NCBI RefSeq assembly: GCF_030646155.1
Contig: NZ_JAUTDN010000012.1
Coordinates: 58,729 to 122,728 of the forward strand
Direction: 5' to 3'
Source: Conexibacter sp. CPCC 205762
GTDB taxonomy: Bacteria > Actinomycetota > Thermoleophilia > Solirubrobacterales > Solirubrobacteraceae
DNA: 64,000 nucleotides
Position numbers and translations under genes: made by a program. The notes beneath the pieces were generated by a model. The model ran no database searches. It had not been told where the DNA came from and worked only from the letters and a program-made list of their open reading frames with translations. Shown piece after piece: positions 55,104 to 63,559 of the stretch (the stretch's first letter is position 1; each line of letters starts with the position of its first letter).

Positions 55104-56671
55104 GCCGCCTCCGTCGTGCGGCGGTCGCGTGCGCGGCCGCCGTCGCCGGGGCGGGCGGGTTCGCCGTCGCGTTCGCCGCCGCCGCCTCCGCCGCGCAGCC
55201 GACGCAGTTCGTCGCCAAGCTCTACAGCGAGGCGCTCGGAAGGGCGCCCGACCAGCCCGGCTGGGCCGACGCCGTCTCCTTCTTCGACAGAAACGGCTGC
55301 TCGGCCGCGACGCTGAAGACGAAGGGCGAGCAGGTCTTCCAGTCGCCCGAGTACGCCGCGCTCGGCTACGGCAGCGCGGCGAAGGTGCTGACCGCCTACC
55401 GCGCGATCCTCAGCAGCGAGCCCGACCAGGCCGGCTTCGACACGCGCGTCGCCGCGCTCGACAGCGGCTATGCGTTCACGTCGTTCGTCAGCGACCTGTT
55501 CGACAGCGCCGCGTTCAGATCGATGGCGTCCACGATCTGCAGCGCCGACCAGGGCTACGGCTGGGGCGTCAACGACGCGCCGACCGCGCCGCTGGGCGGC
55601 AGCGGCTTCTCCGGCACGCAGGCCGCGCTGCAGGCGGCGATCGACGCGACCCCTGCCGGCGGCACGCTGGCGCTGGCGCCGCGCGCGGTCGTGCGGCTGA
55701 CGGGGACGCTGTACGTGAAGGCGGGCGTGACGCTGACGACGACCGGCGCGCCGGACGTCAACCACTACGCGAACATGGGCCGGCTCGTGCGACAGCCCGG
55801 CTGGAGAGGCGTCTCGGTCGTGCTCAACCCGGGCGCGCGGCTGCAGAACGTCTGGGTCTCGGGCGCGCGGCCGCGCGAGTCGAGCTACGACCGCGAGCGC
55901 TACAGCGTCCAGGTCCACGGCGGCACCAACGCCGGCGTGGTCTCCAGCCGCGTCGACAACCCCTCGGGCGCGTCGAGCATCCGCGCGCTCGGCGCGGCCG
56001 ACGGCTTCCCCTGCACGAGCATGCAGGTGACCGGCAACCTCGTCGAGAGCTACACCGCGGACTACTTCTCGGTGCGGCAGACCGACGGCATCAGCGTCGG
56101 CTGCGAGGACACGACGATCACGGGCAACAGCGTGATCGACGCGACCGACGTCGCGCTGATCGTCTTCGCCGTCTCGCCGACGGTGCCGCAGGCGTCGCAG
56201 GTCAGCGGCAACACGATCGTCGCCGCCGGCCACAACGCCAACGCCGCGCTCGGCGCCGACCCGTGGATCTGCGCCGCCGGGCCGGACGGGCCGGGCGTCG
56301 CGAGCCGTTCGCTGGCGGGGCTGACCATGACGAGAAACACCTTCTGGACGGGGTCGCGGACCTACTTCCAGATCGGCATCTCGGTCGGCACGCGCGAGTG
56401 GTTCCCGACCAACGGCTGCAACGCCGCCGGCGGCTCGTTCACGGCGAACGGGACCGGCAGCGGCAGTGCCCGCGTCGGCACCGGCATCGCCGTCTCCGGC
56501 GTGCTCAGAACGACGGTCACGGGCAACAGCCCGACGCTGACGCTCGTGCCCGGCGTCAACACCTGCCCGAGCCTCGCCGTCGGCGCCTCGGTCAGAGACG
56601 GCTATGCCTCCGGCACGCTCCAGACGTACACCGACGCGCTCTACTTCGGCTGCATCTACTGGCCGACCTGA
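55100..56671 (+). CDS. Secreted DUF4214-like plus parallel beta-helix protein
   Basis: This is a 523-residue protein. Signal peptide to about residue 32 (AAASAAQ). Residues about 34-150 resemble DUF4214 (FVAKLYSEALGRAPDQPGWADAVSFF, then AYRAILSSEPDQAGFDTRVAAL), a helical module often attached to extracellular polysaccharide proteins. Residues about 170-520 form beta-helix repeats with VTGN and VSGN turns. It probably binds or cleaves the same glycan as its coupled neighbour. No catalytic site is evident. Confidence 0.75.
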   Translation: MSRLRRAAVACAAAVAGAGGFAVAFAAAASAAQPTQFVAKLYSEALGRAPDQPGWADAVSFFDRNGCSAATLKTKGEQVFQSPEYAALGYGSAAKVLTAYRAILSSEPDQAGFDTRVAALDSGYAFTSFVSDLFDSAAFRSMASTICSADQGYGWGVNDAPTAPLGGSGFSGTQAALQAAIDATPAGGTLALAPRAVVRLTGTLYVKAGVTLTTTGAPDVNHYANMGRLVRQPGWRGVSVVLNPGARLQNVWVSGARPRESSYDRERYSVQVHGGTNAGVVSSRVDNPSGASSIRALGAADGFPCTSMQVTGNLVESYTADYFSVRQTDGISVGCEDTTITGNSVIDATDVALIVFAVSPTVPQASQVSGNTIVAAGHNANAALGADPWICAAGPDGPGVASRSLAGLTMTRNTFWTGSRTYFQIGISVGTREWFPTNGCNAAGGSFTANGTGSGSARVGTGIAVSGVLRTTVTGNSPTLTLVPGVNTCPSLAVGASVRDGYASGTLQTYTDALYFGCIYWPT

Positions 56672-56687
56672 CGCACGTCCGCTCCGG

Positions 56688-56713
56688 GCCCGCCGCGCGA
56701 CCGCGCGGCGGGC
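56688..56713 (+). terminator. Strong hairpin after the beta-helix genes
   Basis: A nearly uninterrupted inverted repeat (GCCCGCCGCGCG/CGCGCGGCGGGC, 12 bases per arm, two-base centre so 10-11 can pair) starts 16 bases after the stop. No U-tract. It ends the hexuronate locus. Confidence 0.65.
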
Positions 56714-56725
56714 TGGGATCGCGCG

Positions 56726-57115
56726 ATGCCCGCCGACCCGAGCGCGCGAATCGCCCTGATGCGGGCGTTCGCGGACATGTACCGCGCCACGCAGTTCGAG
56801 CGCGACGGCTTCGACTACGCCGGCGAGACGCTGCGGGCGATGCAGCACGTCCACTTCGGCGCGGACCGCATCAACCGCATCCGCACCTACGCCTCGAACA
56901 CGTTCTTCCTCGGCGCCAGCCCGCTCGTGCGGCTGGACCGCTACGGCAACGCCGCCTGGCTGGAGACCGGCTACGACCTGCGCGCCTCGCTGCACGCCGC
57001 GCTCGCCTTCCTCGACACCCCGCGCGGCCGCGCCTTCGCCGCGACCGAGCCGACCGCCGCCCCGATCGCCCGCATCCGCGCGAACCTCGCGGCGCTGGGC
57101 GAGCGGATCGGCTGA
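56726..57115 (+). CDS. Hypothetical 129-residue protein
   Basis: No family was recognised. The protein has no signal peptide or membrane helix and looks mixed helical, with an aromatic N-terminal half (MYRATQFERDGFDYAGETLRAMQHVHFG) and Ala-rich C-terminus. It starts at ATG 13 bases after a strong hairpin, with no good Shine-Dalgarno sequence. Codon bias (G or C in nearly all third positions) supports real coding. It stands alone between the beta-helix operon and the RHS-like gene. Confidence 0.6.
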   Translation: MPADPSARIALMRAFADMYRATQFERDGFDYAGETLRAMQHVHFGADRINRIRTYASNTFFLGASPLVRLDRYGNAAWLETGYDLRASLHAALAFLDTPRGRAFAATEPTAAPIARIRANLAALGERIG

Positions 57116-57265
57116 CCGAGACCGCCGAACACAGATCTCTGGCCTCGCCGGGGGCGTGACGTTCGCGCATCGGCGACGTGCTCGATCCTGGCGCATCGAC
57201 GTGCTACGTTCGCGCGAATGCGCCTGGTCGCACGCGATCGGGCCTCATCAATCGGGGGGACGTTC

Positions 57266-60200
57266 ATGCACGGCTGGGGGCAGTGCCGAGGGACGCGGTC
57301 GTGGATCGCCGCCGGCATCGCGGCGATCTCGTTGTTGAGCGTGACGGCGCCGGCCGCGAGCGCTGACCGGGCGGGTGCAGGTGGACCGCAGCGTGCAAGC
57401 GCCGGGCCGGAGGTTCCCGGCATGCGTACTGAATACACCGAGACGCGCAGGCTTGCGAACGGCCTCTTCGAGACGCGCATGTCAAGCGTTCCGCTGCATT
57501 TCAGAGACGGTAGCGGCGCCTGGCGCCGGATCGACAACCGCCTCGTCGAGCAGCCCGACGGGACGCTCGAGAACGGCGCCGGAACCGTGGATGTCGAGGT
57601 ACCGGCGACAGCGGCCGGCGCGGTCGCGTTCGCCGCGGACGACAGAGTGCTGTCGTTCAGACTGGTCGACGGCGACAGCGGGTCGCAGGTCGAGGCCGAG
57701 GCAGAGCGCGCGACCTTCGAGGACGCGGTCGAGCAGGTCGACCTCAGCTATGACGTGGTCGGCTCGCAGCTGAAGGAGACGCTGACGCTCGACAGTGCGG
57801 GCGCCGCCTCCACCTATCTCTTCGAGGTCTCCTCACCCGGTCTGAGACCGCGGGTCAAGCCCTCCGGCGCGGTCGCTTTCGAGGACGGGCAGGGGCGCCA
57901 GCAGCTCGGCTTCACCGCGCCGTGGATGAAGGACGCGCGCGGCGTCGTCTCGCGCGCCGCGCACTACGAGATCGTGCGCGAGGGCGAGCGCAGCCAGATC
58001 GCGCTGCGGCTCGACGCGGATTGGCTGCGGTCGCCCCAGCGGGCGTACCCGGTGATCGTCGACCCGAGCGTCTACGTAGAGCCCGACCACTACTGCGAGA
58101 TCCAGAGCGGGTCGAGATCGAACACGACCTACTGCGACGACGACGTCGAGGAGCTGTGGATCGGCCGCGACGCCGGCAACATCGTCCACCGCAACCTGCT
58201 CGCGCTCGACGACCTCGCCGCGGCGGTCCCCGACTACGTGCAGGTGGTCGACAGCTCGCTGGCGCTCTACCTGGACGGTCAGACGCCGGTCGGGCCCTCC
58301 GACGTCGACGTCCACCATCTGACGAGAGGCTTCGGCCCCGGCGCGACCTGGAACCGCCTCGACGGCAGAACGCTGTGGGGCAGAGCAGGCGGCGACTACG
58401 CACCCGAACGTGAGGCGCGCAAGTCCACCAGCACCGCAGATCCAGACGGCCGGATCGGCTTCGACATGACCGAACTGGCCGAGCGCATCGTCAGCGGCGA
58501 CGAGCCGAGCCCCAACCTGCTCGTCAAGGCGGCCGACGAGACGAGAAGACACGTCGACGTGTTCGACTGGGCCGAGGTGCGCGTCCAATGGGACGACTGG
58601 ACCGGCATGTCCGATCGCTTCACCTTCCGGGACTATCCGCTCAGCGATGGTTCGACGTTGCGCTTCAACGTCGGCAACTGGAACATCGCGCTGCTCGCGA
58701 ACGACGTCGACCTCGAAGCCGACGACGGACGTTTCACCGTCGGCCGTTACTTCAACTCGCTCAACGGCGACGAGTCGGTGGGCACGTTCGGCAGAGGCAC
58801 GCGCGGCGACTTCGGCTCGATCTCGCTGCAGCGCAACGAGCGCGACGGCTCCTACCTGTTCCGCGGGCCCGGCGCCGACGACGGCGTCTTCCACAAGCGC
58901 AACGACGGCAGCTTCGCGCCCCCGCGGCATGTCGAGGCGGCGCTCGTCGAGAACCTCGACGGCACGAAGACGGTCACCTTCTACGACTCGACCGAGATAT
59001 GGACCTTCGATGCCTCCGGCCGGCTCGTGCAGACGAGACAGGACTACGGCTACACGATCGACGGCACCTACGGCGCGAACGGAATCGCGACGCTGAGAGA
59101 CTCGCTCGGCAGCAGCGCCACGTTCAGCTACGACAGAGCTGGCGACATGCGCCAGATCACCGACGAGCTGAGCGCGGTGCGCAGATACGACTACGACGGT
59201 CAGCACCGGCTCGTCACGTACACGTCGGCGACCGGTGCGACGACCAGATACGCGTACGACTCCAACGGACGGTTGCAGAGAATCTCGCTGCCCGACAGAA
59301 CGGCGCTGCGCATCGCCTACTACGGCGGCGGCTTGTCGCCGTACTCGCTGACGCCGATCGACGCCTCGGGCGTCGACCAGCCCGCGACGGGCTTCAGCGG
59401 CGGCCTCGACTGGTCGACTGTGCAGCCGCCCGGTCAGCCGCGCACGACCTACTGGTCCGACCTCTACGACGTCACCGTCGACCTGATCCAGACGGGCAGC
59501 GCCGCGGCGCTCAACCCGGTCGGCGAGATCCCGGCGCTCGACGGCCGCTTCACGAGAGGTGATGCACCGTTGTCGGTCGACGTCTCGGCGGCGCAGGAGC
59601 CGGATGGGATCCAACTGCTCGAGCTGGAGGTCGACGACGTCGAAGTCGACTCGACGGGCGCGGGCGGATGCGACGAGACCACGTGCCCCAGACGTGCGTC
59701 GGCGACGCTCGTCTATGACCCGACGTTCGATCCCGAGGGCAGCTACGAGTTTGCTGTCAACTCGGTCGACGGCGACGACGAGCGGACCGACTCGCCGACC
59801 TGGGCAGTCGGGATCGACCGGACCGCGCCGACCGTCTCCGCGGACAGATTCGAGTCGCTCTACAGCGCCGACAGCGAGCGACTCGACGTCTACTGGGAGG
59901 GCGCGGTCGACCCGCAGCTGGCCGACGGCTCGCCGAGTGGCGGGATAGTCAGCTACCGCACGCGCTACCAGCGCGACGGCGGCGCCTGGAGCGAATGGAC
60001 GATCGGCAACGAGTCGGGACTCCACCTCGACACGTCGTACGGCGGGGAGGTCGTGACCGTCGAGATCGAGGCGATCGACGCGGCCGGCAACGTCGGGCCG
60101 ACGGCGACGACGACGGCGACGGCCGCCGAGCGCGATGACAAGCTGCTGCTGATCCTGTGGGACGAGGACGACCCCGAGACGTACAGATTCACCCCGGCGC

Positions 60201-61054
60201 TGCCCGCCGGCCAGGCACTGAGAGTGGTCGACGGCGGCAGACGCGTGCTCGTCGTCGACGGCGCTGACAGACAGGTTCGCGAGCTGGCGACGGTCCATGC
60301 GAGTGACGACGACGAGCAGCCGGTCGGCATGAGCTACAGCCTCGACGGGGCGACCGTCGTCGTCGAGGTCGACCACCGTGTCGCGGGCGTCCGCTACCCG
60401 GTCGTCGTCAACACCCGCTTCGACGACGACCTGCGCACCGACCTCAACCGGATGCGCGAGCTGTTCACGCAGCATCGCGCGGCCGGCGGCGGCGCGGGCC
60501 GGTCGATAATAAGCGACGCGATCGACTGGCTCACCGATCCCCAGCTGCTGTGGTGCGTCCGTCACGGCAAGGCGATCTGCGAGCTGTTCGAGAAGGATGC
60601 CGACCGCGCGACCGACATGGCGATGCACCTGTTCCGCGGCAGAAGAGTCGACAACACCCGCTCGAACGCTTTCAAACACTCGTATTGGACCGCGTTGATG
60701 ACGCAGACCTCGGGCCACTACGGCGGCATACCGCTGCGCGGCTACGAGTTCAGCGCCAAGCACGAGGAGATCCCGATCAAGTCCAGAGGTGACTACTGGC
60801 GCGGCCAGATGGACCTTCACAACAACAGATTCGGGTACAACTGGGTCATAAACTACGAGGAGAACTCGCCGGTGCCGCGCTATCCGACCGACCGCGAGAT
60901 CTGCCGCGCGATCTTCGCGGCGGCCAAGACGGCGCAGTTCTCGCTCTTCGGTCCGTTCCTGAGCGGGCGGCTCGTCTTCCGCGACGCGACCAGAGCGAAC
61001 AGCTGGATCAACGTCGCCGAGCCCTGCAAGAACGCGCTGAGCACGAGCGCGTGA
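57266..61054 (+). CDS. Secreted RHS/YD-repeat-like protein with possible toxin C-terminal domain
   Basis: This is a 1262-residue protein. The signal peptide ends ASA (about residue 33). Residues about 50-420 match actinobacterial RHS N-terminal regions (VPLHFRDGSGAWRRIDN, AYPVIVDPS, a DNRLRE-like part). Then comes an RHS-type segment (LRFNVGNWNIALLANDVD, RYFNSLNG) and a few YD repeats (RRYDYDGQHRLVTYTSATGATTRYAYDSNGRL, about 640-690), far fewer than in full RHS shells. Fibronectin-like parts follow. The tip (about 1089-1262) has NAFKHSYW, AKHEE and MDLHNNRFG, recalling DUF6973-type domains. ATG 57266 behind GGGGGG fits the signal peptide; ATG 57218 is open too. The stop overlaps the next GTG. 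Confidence 0.75.
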   Translation: MHGWGQCRGTRSWIAAGIAAISLLSVTAPAASADRAGAGGPQRASAGPEVPGMRTEYTETRRLANGLFETRMSSVPLHFRDGSGAWRRIDNRLVEQPDGTLENGAGTVDVEVPATAAGAVAFAADDRVLSFRLVDGDSGSQVEAEAERATFEDAVEQVDLSYDVVGSQLKETLTLDSAGAASTYLFEVSSPGLRPRVKPSGAVAFEDGQGRQQLGFTAPWMKDARGVVSRAAHYEIVREGERSQIALRLDADWLRSPQRAYPVIVDPSVYVEPDHYCEIQSGSRSNTTYCDDDVEELWIGRDAGNIVHRNLLALDDLAAAVPDYVQVVDSSLALYLDGQTPVGPSDVDVHHLTRGFGPGATWNRLDGRTLWGRAGGDYAPEREARKSTSTADPDGRIGFDMTELAERIVSGDEPSPNLLVKAADETRRHVDVFDWAEVRVQWDDWTGMSDRFTFRDYPLSDGSTLRFNVGNWNIALLANDVDLEADDGRFTVGRYFNSLNGDESVGTFGRGTRGDFGSISLQRNERDGSYLFRGPGADDGVFHKRNDGSFAPPRHVEAALVENLDGTKTVTFYDSTEIWTFDASGRLVQTRQDYGYTIDGTYGANGIATLRDSLGSSATFSYDRAGDMRQITDELSAVRRYDYDGQHRLVTYTSATGATTRYAYDSNGRLQRISLPDRTALRIAYYGGGLSPYSLTPIDASGVDQPATGFSGGLDWSTVQPPGQPRTTYWSDLYDVTVDLIQTGSAAALNPVGEIPALDGRFTRGDAPLSVDVSAAQEPDGIQLLELEVDDVEVDSTGAGGCDETTCPRRASATLVYDPTFDPEGSYEFAVNSVDGDDERTDSPTWAVGIDRTAPTVSADRFESLYSADSERLDVYWEGAVDPQLADGSPSGGIVSYRTRYQRDGGAWSEWTIGNESGLHLDTSYGGEVVTVEIEAIDAAGNVGPTATTTATAAERDDKLLLILWDEDDPETYRFTPALPAGQALRVVDGGRRVLVVDGADRQVRELATVHASDDDEQPVGMSYSLDGATVVVEVDHRVAGVRYPVVVNTRFDDDLRTDLNRMRELFTQHRAAGGGAGRSIISDAIDWLTDPQLLWCVRHGKAICELFEKDADRATDMAMHLFRGRRVDNTRSNAFKHSYWTALMTQTSGHYGGIPLRGYEFSAKHEEIPIKSRGDYWRGQMDLHNNRFGYNWVINYEENSPVPRYPTDREICRAIFAAAKTAQFSLFGPFLSGRLVFRDATRANSWINVAEPCKNALSTSA

Positions 61055-61464
61055 GCAGGGTGCGCCGAACGTGGACGGCGGTGGCCGCAGCGACGCTGCT
61101 GCTCGTGGTGGTCGTTGTCGTCCTCGTCGTGCGTGCCGACGACGGCGTCGACTGCTCCGGCTTCGCGTTCGACGCCGGAGCCTGGCAGCGGGCGCGCGCC
61201 GACCGCGGGGGCGATCCCGAACGCGCGCGCGAGATAGCGACCGGCATCGCCGAGTGCGGCCTGGTCGACGGCAGAACGGCCGCCGAGGTCAGCGCCCTGC
61301 TCGGCCCGCCCAACGTCCCCGGCGATCCATGGGAGTACTGGATCGCTGAGGGCGAGGGGTCGATCCCGGACGACGACTTCCTGGAGGTCACGTTCGGGAC
61401 CGACGCGCCGGTCCCGGTCGACGCGCGCGTCCGCGCGACCGGGGCCGCGGTCCGCCTCGGCTGA
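61051..61464 (+). CDS. Small membrane-anchored protein, possible immunity or accessory partner
   Basis: This 137-residue protein has one N-terminal membrane segment (AAATLLLVVVVVVLVV) and an extracytoplasmic part of about 105 residues. A segment GRTAAEVSALLGPPNVPGDPWEYWIAEG...FLEVTFG recalls SmpA/OmlA (BamE)-like folds. Its GTG overlaps the stop of the RHS-like gene (GTGA), so both are made together. The position matches an immunity gene, but the fold also suits a plain envelope protein. Confidence 0.65.
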   Translation: MSRVRRTWTAVAAATLLLVVVVVVLVVRADDGVDCSGFAFDAGAWQRARADRGGDPERAREIATGIAECGLVDGRTAAEVSALLGPPNVPGDPWEYWIAEGEGSIPDDDFLEVTFGTDAPVPVDARVRATGAAVRLG

Positions 61465-61485
61465 CCGCGGCGGCCGTCGGAATGG

Positions 61486-62814
61486 CTACCGCGTCAGCGT
61501 CGCGCTGGTGCGGGTGCCGGCGCCCTGGATCGTCAGCGCGACCTTCGGGAGGCGTCTCAGGCGCTTGACCGCGGCCTTGGTGAAGCGCAGGCGGACGGTC
61601 GCGCTGCCGGCTCTCGCGGTCGCGCTGCCGCTGGCGACCTTGACGGTCCTTCTGCCGAGGCCGGCCTTGCGCGCGGTCGCGGCGGAGACGGTCGCGGTCA
61701 GCGTGACGCGGCCGCTGCCGTTGCGGACCTTGACGGCGAGGCCCTGCTTCAGCACGCTCGCCAGCCGCGCCTTCGTGACGGTCAGCTGCGGCTTCGGCGC
61801 GGCTCTTCTCGGCTCGTCTCTGGGCGTCGTTCTCGGCGTCGTTCTGGGCTGGTCTCTGGGCGTCTCTCTCGGCTGCTCTCTCGGCGTGTCGACGACGCGC
61901 GCCGGCGGCACGGCGGCGCCCGACCAGTCCGGGTAGCGGCCGCCGGGGATCAGCAGCCTGTCGGCGCCGGCCGGAGGGTTCTGGCAGCCCTGCGACTGGT
62001 CGCCGACGGGGCCGACCCAGATGCCGTCGGCCTCGCCCCACGCCAGCGACGCGCCGTCGGGGGAGTAGGCCGGGCCCTCGAATCTGCCGGAGGGGCCGGA
62101 GCGGTGGTAGCAGTACTCGGGCGCGTTCTCGCCGGGCGCGCCGCTGAAGCGGTAGACCGGCAGGTATTCGCCGTCCTTGCCGCCGACGAAGGCCATCGTC
62201 GTGCCGCGGATGTCGCCGTCGCGCAGTTCCAGCTCGTCGTGGCGGAACCACTGGTCGCCCTGGTTGTTGGGCTGGTCGAGTCTGCGGATGATCACGTCCA
62301 TCGAGAGGAAGTTCGGCGGGTCGCTGTGCATCAGCCACTCGTTGTCGATCCAGGCCGGGTAGCCCCAGCCGGTGTGCAGCTCGTGCGTCTGCCCCGAGCC
62401 GTCGGTGTCGGCGTAGGCGGTGCCGGTCTGCAGCTCGCCGGTCGTGGTCGTGTAGTACTGGTAGGCGACGTGGCTGCCGTCGGGCGAGACCTGCGGCTCG
62501 AACGGGCCCTGCCACCAGATGCTGCCGATCACCGTCGGCAGCTCGCGCACGACGTCGCCGTTGCGGTTGAGCACGAACAGCCGGCGCTCTCTCGACGCGA
62601 CGATCACGGAGCCGTCGTCGGACTGCGAGCCGTACTCCCAGCCGCCGGTCGCGGTCAGCTGGAAGCTGCTGGCGGCGTCGGAGCTGACGAGCCAGAGGTC
62701 GCCGCCTCTGAGGTAGAGGATCGAGTCGGCGGAGGCGACGGCCGGGGCCGTGGCGGCGAGCGCGAGCGCGGCGACGCCGGCGGTCGCGAGCCGCCGCAGA
62801 AGCGAAGCGGGCAT
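61486..62814 (-). CDS. Secreted TolB-like beta-propeller protein with Pro/Arg linker and C-terminal beta domain
   Basis: This is a 442-residue exported protein. Signal peptide to about residue 30 (APAVASA). Residues about 31-300 are propeller blades with TolB/WD-like motifs (LYLRGGDLWLVSSD, VSPDGSHVAYQYY, YSPDGASLAWGEADGIWV). A TPRxxPR-type repeat linker (about 308-338) leads to a Thr/Lys/Arg-rich beta domain (LTATVSAATARKAGL, LRFTKAAVKRLRRL) common in Solirubrobacterales exoproteins. Function unknown. ATG with AAAGGA upstream. Confidence 0.78.
   Translation of the reverse strand: MPASLLRRLATAGVAALALAATAPAVASADSILYLRGGDLWLVSSDAASSFQLTATGGWEYGSQSDDGSVIVASRERRLFVLNRNGDVVRELPTVIGSIWWQGPFEPQVSPDGSHVAYQYYTTTTGELQTGTAYADTDGSGQTHELHTGWGYPAWIDNEWLMHSDPPNFLSMDVIIRRLDQPNNQGDQWFRHDELELRDGDIRGTTMAFVGGKDGEYLPVYRFSGAPGENAPEYCYHRSGPSGRFEGPAYSPDGASLAWGEADGIWVGPVGDQSQGCQNPPAGADRLLIPGGRYPDWSGAAVPPARVVDTPREQPRETPRDQPRTTPRTTPRDEPRRAAPKPQLTVTKARLASVLKQGLAVKVRNGSGRVTLTATVSAATARKAGLGRRTVKVASGSATARAGSATVRLRFTKAAVKRLRRLPKVALTIQGAGTRTSATLTR
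61801..61893 (-). repeat. 9/18-bp repeats encoding the TPRxxPR linker
   Basis: Short in-frame repeats encode TPREQPRETPRDQPRTTPRTTPRDEPR, with AGA repeatedly used for Arg (seen as TCT on the plus strand). Repeat length and number are typical of slippage-prone linkers. Confidence 0.75.
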
Positions 62815-62851
62815 GGAGGTCCTTTCGGTTCAGGTGGGGAGGGCGGGCGGC

Positions 62852-62876
62852 CGGCGCCGATCTTCGGCGGGCGCCG
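62852..62876 (-). terminator. Possible hairpin after the cupin gene
   Basis: CGGCGCC/GGCGCCG arms enclose a smaller perfect hairpin CGCCGA-TCT-TCGGCG. It lies in the 97-base gap between the cupin stop and the propeller-gene start, with no U-tract. Confidence 0.35.
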
Positions 62877-62911
62877 CCTGGATCGCATCGGGGAGGTCCC
62901 CGGGGGCGGGG

Positions 62912-63478
62912 TCAGCCGAGGTAGCGGCGCTCCAGCCGCCGCTCGACGCCGCACAGGCGGGCGAGCTGCGCGAGCGCGCGCAGCGGCCGGTCGAGCACGG
63001 CCTGCTTGCCCGGCAGGCCCATCTCCGACCAGCGCAGCAGGACGGCGCCCTGGAGCGGGTTGCGCGGCCGCGACAGTCTGTCGACGCGCCCCTCGGCGGC
63101 GAGCGCGTAGGTCACGCGCAGGGCGCGCTCGAAGCCCTCGTGGCCGGGCCGCAGCTCGCAGTCGAAGCTGGCCCGCGCGACGCTGTGGTTGACGAAGCGG
63201 TGGACCGAGCCGGCCGGCGCGCAGGCCGACTCGCCGGGGCCGAGCACGTGCTCGATCCCGTCGACCTCGACGACGAGCGTCCCATCGTTGACGTGGAAGC
63301 GCTCCTCGTAGGTGTGGTGACGGTGCGGCGGGGTGCCGCCGCCCGGCGCCAGCTCGACCTCCAGCAGCGTGCGCGCGCCGGCGGTCTCGCGGCTGGTCTC
63401 GAGCAGCGTGACGATGTCGCCGACGACCGGGTTCTCGAAGCGGCGGGCGGCCATCTCGGTGCGGGCAGGTGTGAGCAT
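62912..63478 (-). CDS. Cupin-domain protein
   Basis: This 188-residue single-domain cupin has motif 1 PPHRHHTYEERFHVNDGTLVVEVDG (two His, one Glu as metal ligands) and motif 2 PAGSVHRFVNHSV. A helical C-terminal region of about 60 residues ends RRLERRYLG. Cupins of this size include dioxygenases, isomerases and binding proteins; the role is open. It is divergent from an AAA/LuxR-type regulator that may control it. Confidence 0.85.
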   Translation of the reverse strand: MLTPARTEMAARRFENPVVGDIVTLLETSRETAGARTLLEVELAPGGGTPPHRHHTYEERFHVNDGTLVVEVDGIEHVLGPGESACAPAGSVHRFVNHSVARASFDCELRPGHEGFERALRVTYALAAEGRVDRLSRPRNPLQGAVLLRWSEMGLPGKQAVLDRPLRALAQLARLCGVERRLERRYLG

Positions 63479-63518
63479 GCAGACGATCGTGCGCCGACGG
63501 TCGCGCCGCGGCTTGAGA

Positions 63519-63538
63519 GGAACTTCCTAGGGAGTTCC
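63519..63538. promoter_or_regulatory. Inverted repeat between cupin and regulator genes
   Basis: Perfect 6-bp arms GGAACT/AGTTCC with an 8-base centre TCCTAGGG, itself partly symmetric, lie in the 81-base divergent gap. A candidate operator for the regulator that starts at 63560. Confidence 0.4.
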
Positions 63539-63559
63539 CTGATCGGAGCCGCTGCGCGG

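Noticed and set aside
54119..57196. Antisense frame of over 1000 codons across three genes
   Set aside because: It covers two signal-peptide proteins and a gap; low-complexity composition and no start signal.
61444..61471. GC-rich arms GCCGCGG/CCGCGGC around the 61464 stop
   Set aside because: The 14-base loop and placement inside coding sequence make it a weak terminator candidate; such arms are frequent by chance at this base composition.
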